Assembly: GCA_031310005.1 (NCBI GenBank)
Contig: CM062387.1
Location: 2,046,001-2,110,000, forward strand
DNA length: 64,000 nt
DNA from: Dactylellina haptotyla
Taxonomy: Eukaryota; Ascomycota; Orbiliomycetes; Orbiliales; Orbiliaceae
Reading direction: 5' to 3'
Below are positions 56,477-64,000 of the stretch, one piece after another; position 1 is the stretch's first letter, and each line of letters begins with the position of its first letter. The translations under genes were made by a program, and so were the position numbers. A model generated the notes under the pieces. That model had not been told where the DNA came from, ran no database searches, and was given only the letters and a program-made list of their open reading frames with translations.

Positions 56477-57548
56477 TTTGAATATAGTGGATTCAAATTA
56501 ATTCCTGTTGGAAGCAAGATAGAGTGGTGGAGGTGATGATTGAGGGTATCGATGAGTGCTGGAGGCAGAGAAGAGAATGAGTCTCAGTTTGGTGGGTAGT
56601 GGGGAGTCTACTTGAGGGGTCGCCCAGCTAAATTTTTTGCCTGCCCCGCCAACAACACAGTAAAACACCAGCCACAGCAAAGGCGCACATGTCGGCCGGC
56701 GCTGTGGCTGATTGGCTGCCTCGCAAATTTTTCGTTTGTTTGTGTTTGTGGCTGGTGTCGCGCACCAACAATCTTTTTTTTTTTTTCCCTTCGCTCGTCT
56801 ATAAATTGCGGTACTTTTCGAGGCTTCCCTTCTTCCTTTTCTCTTCTCTCTTTAATTAACGTAAGTTCTCTCAACCCTCCCAAAAAGATACAGACAAAGG
56901 AAAGATGGCTAACAATCTCACAGAGTAGTGGAATTATACCTACAAATTATAATTTCTACAAATAGGGGCTCCGTCCTAGACGGCTTGCTGAGGACTATTC
57001 TTCCCAAGTGGATCTTCTTCCGTTCCCGGCCCCTTCGAATAAGCTCTCCTTGGCCGGAGAGTGGTCGACTTCTTTTGTTACTATACTCGGGTTTTCTTGA
57101 GCCGCCCTCGAGCCGGCTTCACGGCTGCGTTCGTCGGTGGTTGTGGGGATTTGGGGACTGGAGGTCGCATACATTCTTTTATCCAACAGACATACTTTTT
57201 CAGTAGTATATCTATCATACCCAATTGGCGTCTTGTGGGCTCCTGCGAGCTCGTAGACACCAGTTGCTCGCTTCATCTTTCGTGTCGGTGGATGTTTCTC
57301 GTTCGCACTCTGAATATCTTGCATATTTGCATTTTGTACTCGCGTAGCTATATAGTTTACTAGCAGCAAAATAGGATAGATGTCCCGTGCACGTGCGCCA
57401 ATGCACTGTTACGCAATTTTAAATATAATTTCTCTCGTCGTACAAATCACTTCTCTCTTTAATTATCACACCGTAGAAAATAACTTCCCCCGCCAATTGG
57501 GACCCCGCTTCAAGCACCTGCACCGATTGATCGATCGATTGAACCAAG
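56477..57548. other. Divergent promoter region of eEF1B and CPD1
   Basis: About 1.07 kb between two housekeeping genes. It includes pyrimidine-rich leaders (TCTTTTCTCTTCTC near 56835) and the TCGCAAATTTTTCG site near 56720. Open frames at 56612-57369 on both strands lack motifs. Confidence 0.45.
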
Positions 57549-58385
57549 ATGGGTGGTACGGTTGACCGACCCGCGTGGTTGCAGATTCATGCATGCTAAC
57601 ATCGCGTAGGCGGTACGTCCTCTTCGTCGACACCCGTCCACCACGTTATTGACAAGGATGACTAGCATCTCTCTGGCTCCTGCCCCCGCCGGGCCCGCTC
57701 TGCGAAGCCCTCAAGAAATTGATCTCTACCACGCTTCCCAAGCGTATTCCTGATGCCGTTCGTACGTAACATTGGCCTACTAGTATACTGTTTTGTATAC
57801 CACCACTACGTCTGTACACTGATATCCATATCTCCCCCGTTGAAATATCCAGCCGACTTCCAACCACACATCACAATCTCCTCCGGCCTCTCCCCAACCT
57901 CCCAACCGGACTTCCAAGCCTTCCTCTCCTCCTTCCCCATCGGCTCCCTCCGCCCCCACGTCCAATTCAAACGTCTGCGCTACGGCACCGCCTTCTGGAC
58001 CAAAATCACCTTGGAACTCCACAAATCCGACTCCCTCAAGCAACTCGCCACCATCTGCCGTCCCTTCGTCACCCCGGGCGTCACAGAGGAGCAAGCCCGC
58101 GACTGGGTCGAGAAATACACTACCCCCGCGGAAAGCGGCGAGCAAGGGTTCATCCCGCATTTGAGTCTCGTCTATTGGGAGCCGGATATCAGAGATGAGA
58201 AGTACGATGATGTGCGGGTCGGGGTTCGGAGCGATGTGTACGATTCCGGGCTGAAGCTCGAAGAAGGGTTGATGGAGGAGATTGCGGAGATGGGCGGGTG
58301 GGTTGGTGGTAAGTTGGTGATCGTGGATACTACGAAAGATGTGTCGGAGTGGAAGGATGCTATTCTAGCTGAGCGGGAGCTCTAG
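57549..58385 (+). CDS. cpd1: 2',3'-cyclic nucleotide 3'-phosphodiesterase, CPDase family (211 aa)
   Basis: Three exons: 57549-57555 (7 nt), 57666-57761 and 57853-58385, with introns of 110 and 91 bp. The joined product begins MGASLWLLPPPGPLCEAL, as fungal CPDases do. The two H-x-T/S motifs of the 2H phosphoesterase fold are PHITISSG (His 40) and PHLSLVYWE (His 137). KRLRYGTAFWTKITLELHKS and the tail GKLVIVDTTKDVSEWK also fit PF07823-type enzymes. The family hydrolyses ADP-ribose 1'',2''-cyclic phosphate, a by-product of tRNA splicing. The 7-nt first exon (ATGGGTG) is inferred because the frame upstream of exon 2 is closed and only this join gives the conserved start. The second junction (DAVPDFQPHITI) is firm. 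If exon 1 is wrong, only the first two residues change. Confidence 0.82.
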
Positions 58386-58591
58386 ATATCTGCCCTTTCT
58401 GTCTATCTATCTTTTATCATTCTTCTTCCTTTTCTTCTTCCTCGTATGCTTTTTCACTCACACGATCGTACTTATGTATCTCTCATGATTGAATATATTA
58501 TTATATCATCATTATTACTACCGGTTTTCGCAAGTATTAAACACTACACACAGACATCATCACTACAAACCTAGCCAAAACCAGGGTGCGT

Positions 58592-58622
58592 AAAAGAAAG
58601 AAAGAAAGAAAGAAAGAAAGAA
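58592..58622 (+). repeat. (AAAG)n microsatellite at a 3' end
   Basis: About seven AAAG units ending exactly at the stop codon region of the minus-strand Thr-rich gene; simple sequence, likely in its 3' UTR. Confidence 0.85.
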
Positions 58623-60036
58623 CTAGCTGACAGGAACAGCTTTCAGTCCAATCAATATCTGGCCAATCGAGCCAGACGATACCGCCTGGTAAGTACCAAT
58701 AACCAAACCCGGGCGATTGCCGTTATTCGAATCGGGATACTCCCCCCAAGTATTATACCCGGTCCCGTCCCCGATGCAATTCATAGCTAACGTGCCGCTA
58801 TCAATCGAGCACCTCAGCGGGTTGTAATTCATCGCAGTGCTATACGGCAGAGCCAAGACGTAATTAGTATCAATCCCCAAGTTTAGCCCCGCGAAAGCCA
58901 CGCCGGACGAACAGATCAGTAGTTTGTCCGGGTTGATGTAAAATTGCGTGGCGCTGGGTTTCGATGTCGTGAAGGCGAAACCAACGTTGCTGTACATGAT
59001 GTACTGGCCGGTCCATTGGTTGCTGCCTGTGACCTGCATGAGGAACTGGGGGGAGACCGTTTGGGTTGCCACGATATTTGTCTGCGTGACTGTGGAGGTC
59101 TGCGTGAAGGAGAGGGTATCCGTTCTTGTTATCGAGGTCGTCTCGGTTAGTGACAGTTGGACGTCCTTGGTGACGGTGTTTGTGACGGTTGCGACGGTTA
59201 TCAGAGTCGTTCTGGTGGCGTCCGTGGTTGTGAACTCTGAGGTTACCGTTGGGGAGACGGTTTCATACCCCGTTAACGTTGTTGAGACTCTGGTTGTATA
59301 TGATGGCGCGGGGAGAGTGACCGTCCTCGCCGTGACGCCGATGCATGAACATGCTGAACTGTAGGCCGCTACGCTAATGCAGGGCGATGCGTACGCCGGT
59401 GTTGCATTTACGGTGGCCGAGCGTTTGCCGAAGGTGGCGAACGGGTTGCTTGTGATCGTGGTGGTCAAAGATTGAGTGATAGTTACCGTTGTAGACGAAG
59501 TTACAGAGGTGACGGAAGGAACCGTAACCGTAACTGTATTTTGAATCGTCTCAGTGTTCGTTTGGGAGACGGTTTGGGTGAGAGTGTCGCTCTGGGTATT
59601 AACTAGAGTCGCCTCGATTGTCTCGATTGTCGTTTGAGTTTTAGTTATCACTTCGACGGTGAAGAATGAGACCGTATCTGTGACAGTACTATGATATCCA
59701 CATTTTATAATATTAGCTAGCGAAATAATTATGAAGGGAAATGGTTTATACAGATGAGTGCATACACAGTCGCAGGTGTCACCGTTTGGATGAAATACGA
59801 AGAACAATCTGCTATATGAGGCCCCAGCGACATGGACGCTCGAACCGCTAGAATTCACAAAATACAATCTATTAGTTTCACTTTTTCAACCCAAACTTTT
59901 ATAGTTCTGTACAAGAATAGTGTTCGTATTTTCTGGGATAACACTCACCGCGTAGACAGTTATTCGCCAGGCAATCTGCAGACGCCTTGTCAACAGTCGC
60001 CAAAACGGCAAGCAAGCCCAGGTATAACAGCTTCAT
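58623..60036 (-). CDS. Secreted Thr/Ser/Val-rich surface-type protein (411 aa)
   Basis: Three exons: 59949-60036, 59766-59847 and 58623-59688, with introns of 101 and 77 bp. The first exon encodes a signal peptide (MKLLYLGLLAVLATVDKASA) and the start of a cysteine motif, DCLANNCLRA. Splicing continues VRASMSLGPHIADCSSYF and IQTVTPATVTVTDTVSFFTV. This DNCLRAV...ADCSSF...VTPATV pattern recurs in many fungal secreted proteins. A long Thr/Val stalk follows, made of TxTxT-type repeats (TQTVSQTNTETIQNTVTVTV), likely O-glycosylated. The C-terminal ~130 residues form a globular domain with four or five cysteines (LLICSSGVAFAGLNLG, RCSIDSGTLAMNCIGDGTGY). No GPI signal is visible at the end. Adhesion or wall function is inferred from the stalk-plus-domain design; I do not know the domain's role. 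Confidence 0.78.
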
Positions 60037-62703
60037 TATGGCGAGATATATCGTTAGTATCGTTATTTGGGAGTACAACCTGGAGAATCGAAAGGGGGAT
60101 ATCGTGCACGTTTTAATATATCTTTCGTCTCTAGCAATCCAACTTTGCGGATACCCCTAGCCGTTCTGGGTACCGCTAAAAAGCTTCTCCATGCGAACAA
60201 CTAACAGCCGGCAGGGGCGGGTTCGCATGGCCATCGATAATTTCATTTTGCATACTCAAGGAATGCGAAATAAATTCGAGTCCCTAGTTTTCGTCCCGGC
60301 CTCTGAATGCGGTTGTACGGCTGAAAAGTGGCGTTCTCAAGGTAGCGATCGCACTGCCCCGATCAATAGCCTTACGCGAATTACGGGGTCCAAGAGTCCC
60401 ATTTGCAGCCGGGGGCAAGCTGAGAAGTGCATCTAATTTCAAGGAAACTTTGAGACTAACTGAAATGGTGTTCGGTTAGATGCACCCAGTAGATCAGACT
60501 TCGATTTCTCCGTGTCATTCGATCGGTTTGGGTGCCAACTTGCGGAGTATTTGCGCTGAGTGATTGCGTCTGGACTAATCCTCGAGCTCATTTCAAGACT
60601 ACTTAGTTTTCTTCTCAGATTTTTTGGACTTCAGCGAACTCTGGGGATATACATATATCAGGATGTGTGAAACATAGAGCTGGGCAAATTAATAAACCGG
60701 TTTTATATGTTTGGCGAAAAGCTTAATACGCAGCCCTATACTTCGTAGATGTTATTCCCTTGCGACTGGCGACACGTAGGGCTGTCTTGTGCAGCGGCCT
60801 ACATATGGATGATGGAATGTGCGTATGTGTAGCGCTTCCAAGAAAGTTCAGAAGAAAGAAGGAAATATATGAGTTTCGTGGCCACCAAAGGGACGGGTGA
60901 TAGCTCTCGAGGTCTCTTGATTACCGTATCTGGACAACAGGGCCAGTTTTGTTGCCCAGCAGGAGCGTAGGGCTCTTCAGCTGTTGGCCAGACCAGCTTG
61001 CAGGATTGTGTTGGAAGCACAGGTCCAAATGGAACGGCGCTTTTAAATTTGATCATGGTGATTAATCGATTGCGATGCATTAAGTCGACTGCGCTCCTTC
61101 GAATGTCTTGTGAATAAATGTTTATAGAACAGTTGGTTTCTTTAACCTATAAATGCGCCATATAATTTTTTTTTCCGTTTTTTCGGTGTGCCTATTGCAT
61201 CCCTCTACTGCTGTACAACTAGGCGACTTGACTTGCGAATATTCGAATACTAGTTCACACCTTCAGCCGTCCTTCTTTGTTCGGAACCTACGATAATTAA
61301 TAACTGCGAAGGTGATGAGCGGTTGTATTCTTGTAAAGATTATATAATCAACGTTAAAATTGAGAAGAACAAAATCAGGACGTTGGGCTTTAAAAATGAC
61401 GATCTCAGAACCAGGATTCAATGTTCCGAACCTGTTGTTGCGATCAGCTCAAGACCATGCTATGGCTGGGTCCACCGGCCACCTTTATCCGGGAATACGA
61501 AGCTTCTAATCTACTTTTCAACAACATGCTCAAGTACATATGTCTTGCCCCCGTTGTTATCCGTTTGAATTTGAACGTTTGAATTTGGCGGGATTCGGCT
61601 ACGCGAACCAGCCGCCCACCTTTTTGAGACAGGACCGGCAGCAGACTTGGCGATCGAACAACACGCGCCGGACGAGCGAACGAACGCCCTTTGCTGCCGG
61701 TTGCCCTTCCCAACGTCACTTCTTCACCCCATCTCATCGACCGCGCCCTCTCCGACGACAACCGTTCCCGACCCCCCTCCTGCGCCCTCACGCACCTGCA
61801 TAGATACTCAACGCCCACGCGGTTCTGCGACGATATATTCCCCACGGTTCGAACACGCCTTCCTTCCAATCCACGAGAATAAAAGCCGTCTTTGACGTGG
61901 AGAAACGACAAAACGAAAGGGGGTTCTTCCGCAATTGAAAAGGCTGGATCCTGCCTGGCAGATACCTCGGAGCATACACTGAACCGCTGCCATACGATCG
62001 CGTATGCCGCGCGAAGAACGATATACCGTGGATGATCCGAGTTCCTCGCGAGAGGCGCGATTTTTTCTTTTCAATTTGAAGTCCGGGTGGGAGTTGACAC
62101 GGCAATTCGACTCCGTTCCGCAATTGAACAATCGCAAATTCGAAAATTAAAAAGACACCATATTTATTAACTAATTTTAACGAAACGGTACGGTTACATA
62201 TATCTTGGATTTTTCCTGGATTCCCTGGTCGCGACTTTTCTATCTGGTTATTTCTTTTGTATTGGAAATGCGTGGTGGTGGTGTTCTTACCATGGAAGGT
62301 AGAGAGGGAGTCCGCGGGAGCATACCTTGCCAGGAAGAAGGATGACTGGCGGCATAGCTACGATTCAAATATTATACTTGCCATGTTATCACCAAAGGGC
62401 AGAATATCAACCTAGAAGACACAATTGAACGGTTGGGCTGGTCTAGATATGGGCCCTCGAGGACCTGGGCTCCCTGGTTATGGCGTATAGGATGTGTCTC
62501 CCAGATTCTGCTTCTCGAGAGCGCAGTTGGACCTCACTGCACAAATATATATTCTCTGCAACTGTCAACCTCACTTCCTCCCTCCTTCCTCTTCCCTCCT
62601 CAATTTCCAACCTTACCAACTTCTGCAACGGAAACCACCCAGTCCCATAAAGCCTTCACAAATCTTCACAAACTTTTCACGATTCCCACCGAGATCCAAC
62701 ATC
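60037..62703. other. Intergenic, 2.7 kb
   Basis: The largest gap in the window. Frames at 60191-60436, 60799-61080, 61323-61568 and 61444-62137 are unsupported. A 13-bp tandem repeat (GTTTGAATTTGAAC twice) lies near 61562-61588. A pyrimidine-rich leader near 62570-62640 belongs to the downstream gene. Confidence 0.4.
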
Positions 62704-64000
62704 ATGTCCTTCATCGCCTTCCTCAAAGACTGGGCGGAAAAAGAATTCACAGGAGAAAAAACTGCCAAACTCGGCCAGCAAATTAAGAAACGCTATGGTC
62801 ACGAGGATATGATAGTTCGCCTGGTGGTCTTCATCTTTATCGTCCACTTTCTGTACATTTACATTCGAGAGTCTGTCTTTGACCTACCTTTGCTGTGAGC
62901 CCGTCTTCCTCTTTGTCTCGTTACCCTCCTGTATTTTCTGGTTTTAGTTTCCCATTTTCTCTTTGCTGCTGCTTTTGGAGTTTCCTTTGTTGATCAATTG
63001 GCGTTGTGATACACGAACATGTATCCAATGTTGATTGTGATTCAGAGGCACTTCCATTTTTTAGCATCTCAAGTATTTCATTACAGTGCTGACAAGTTAT
63101 CTAGGCCACTCCGCTGCAAATTGGTGCTCGCTGACGCCATTCTCCGTGGCGAAGCTTTTTATACGGCAGCTATGACCGCTGTATCCACCCAGTTCTCGGG
63201 CAGCTATGGCTGCGAACGCGAGGTTCTGGATCCCACTGACCCGCTTGCAGAACCCGGTTCTGCCGAGGAATGGTCAAGATACGTCGAAGATATCTCCAAG
63301 ACCGAAGATTCTATGATGCATCTCGGCGTACCCCAAGTTCCGCAGCTGTCGGAAACTCCCGATCTTCCGCTCGCTCTTCGTCCCGAGGAGCCGGAGTTCG
63401 TCGAGCTGCCAACCATCTTGGATCTAGATTCCTTCATAAACCCCCCAATGCTCGATCATGGACCCTCTAGTCCCCCTAGCAACGAGATCTCAGACCGGCC
63501 TATGACGTGGTCAGAAATCCAGGAATCAATCCGTATCAACAGTCTGCAAGCCGATGCGGAACTGCAGAAGCTCGAAGACGAGTACCGTCAAGATCTTCTA
63601 GCTCACGGTCTTCCTATTGAATCCAGTTCGGCTTCTTCTCCATCTCTCCAATTCGAGATTGATGAGACCGAGGTCCTCAATGAGCTGCGTAAGATGAAGC
63701 TCGAGAGCTCTGAGTGGACGCCGAACAACAATACCAACTCAAACAAAAAAATTACGGAAACCACGCCGGCTCCTTCGGAAGACAAGGACGTTCGTAGACT
63801 CGTCGAGATTGCAGCCTACCATGCTTCTCCGGAGTATCGTACACGCAACCACGATATCTACAGACAACTTGCCGCGCCACCTTCCGACGATTTCAAGCAG
63901 ACACCTAAGGCGAAACCGCAAGAATTGGACCTCGATTATGATCCCCTCGCGGGACAGAAATTCATGGAAGCCAAAGTCCAGGAGCATAACGAGTTGACCT
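62704..64000 (+). CDS. Hypothetical membrane-anchored protein, 3' end outside window
   Basis: Exon 1 62704-62894 and exon 2 from 63105 to the window end. The first exon encodes a basic amphipathic head (MSFIAFLKDWAEKEFTGEKT, QQIKKRYGHED) and one hydrophobic segment (MIVRLVVFIFIVHFLYIYI). The ~210-bp intron has donor GTGAGC. I placed the acceptor at TCTAG (63104) because a CTGAC branch site lies 11 nt upstream; an in-frame alternative at 63086 would add six residues. Exon 2 is open for the remaining ~300 codons. It is acidic and Pro/Ser-rich, with coiled-coil-like stretches (QADAELQKLEDEYRQDLLAH) and DETEVLNELRKMKLESSEWT. I recognise no domain. The single membrane segment near the N-terminus suggests a tail facing the cytosol, but orientation is not settled. 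Incomplete at the right edge. Confidence 0.6.

Noticed and set aside
61444-62137. Overlapping Arg-rich frames on the minus strand
   Set aside because: Two overlapping frames on the same strand with similar bias and no motif; treated as chance.
1-64000. tRNA genes, rRNA, CRISPR arrays, LTR elements
   Set aside because: No A/B-box pair with cloverleaf, no rRNA-like stretch, no spaced identical repeats of CRISPR type, and no terminal repeats or reverse-transcriptase motifs were found by eye. A tRNA scan and repeat masking would be decisive.

Overview
The window reads as nuclear DNA of a filamentous ascomycete (Pezizomycotina), possibly a Leotiomycete. The genes are split by short introns (mostly 55-135 bp, GT...AG, with CTAAC/CTGAC-like branch sites). 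They include typical filamentous-fungal families: DUF3433 membrane protein, STAND-type N-terminal helical domains, NACHT, fungal BTB-like proteins, TPR-CHAT, and secreted proteins with Kex2-type cleavage sites. I see no intact transposon, CRISPR array, rRNA or tRNA. The class-level placement is inference.

Layout. 1-0.8 kb: 5' part of a meiotic MutS homologue (MSH5-like), leaving the window on the left. 2.7-8.7 kb: sparse and AT-rich, with a small GPI-anchored-type protein, a divergent pair of paralogous six-cysteine secreted proteins and one membrane protein. 9.4-17 kb: an immune-like block, all on the minus strand: a decayed TPR gene, a stand-alone STAND N-terminal/coiled-coil protein, and a five-exon NACHT protein with intact Walker A and B. 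17.5-18.9 kb: Iec3 (INO80 complex). 19.7-24.1 kb: three diverged BTB-like paralogues side by side. 25.9-27.2 kb: Nop13. 27.7-31.7 kb: two secreted proteins and a low-complexity charged protein. 33-36.3 kb: a large zinc-finger-like regulator. 37-39.3 kb: F-box/LRR protein. 40-44.7 kb: a small SAM methyltransferase and a 1226-residue DUF3433 membrane protein. 46.9-51.1 kb: a TPR-CHAT peptidase-like gene with 14 near-identical 45-residue repeats and an interrupted reading frame. 52.2-53.7 kb: two secreted proteins. 54.2-58.4 kb: housekeeping genes (EMC5, eEF1B-beta, cyclic phosphodiesterase). 58.6-60 kb: a Thr/Ser-rich secreted protein. 62.7 kb to the right edge: an unrecognised membrane-anchored protein, incomplete.

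Housekeeping genes (IEC3, NOP13, EMC5, eEF1B, CPD1) alternate with fast-evolving accessory blocks. The accessory genes are of kinds linked in fungi to self/non-self recognition and programmed cell death (NACHT, STAND-N, CHAT) or to secreted, effector-like roles. The clearest candidates for something new are the NACHT/STAND-N neighbourhood, the TPR-CHAT gene, the BTB trio and the six-cysteine secreted pair. Exon structures were derived by hand from splice signals and frame continuity, so each join is a model that RNA data could correct.
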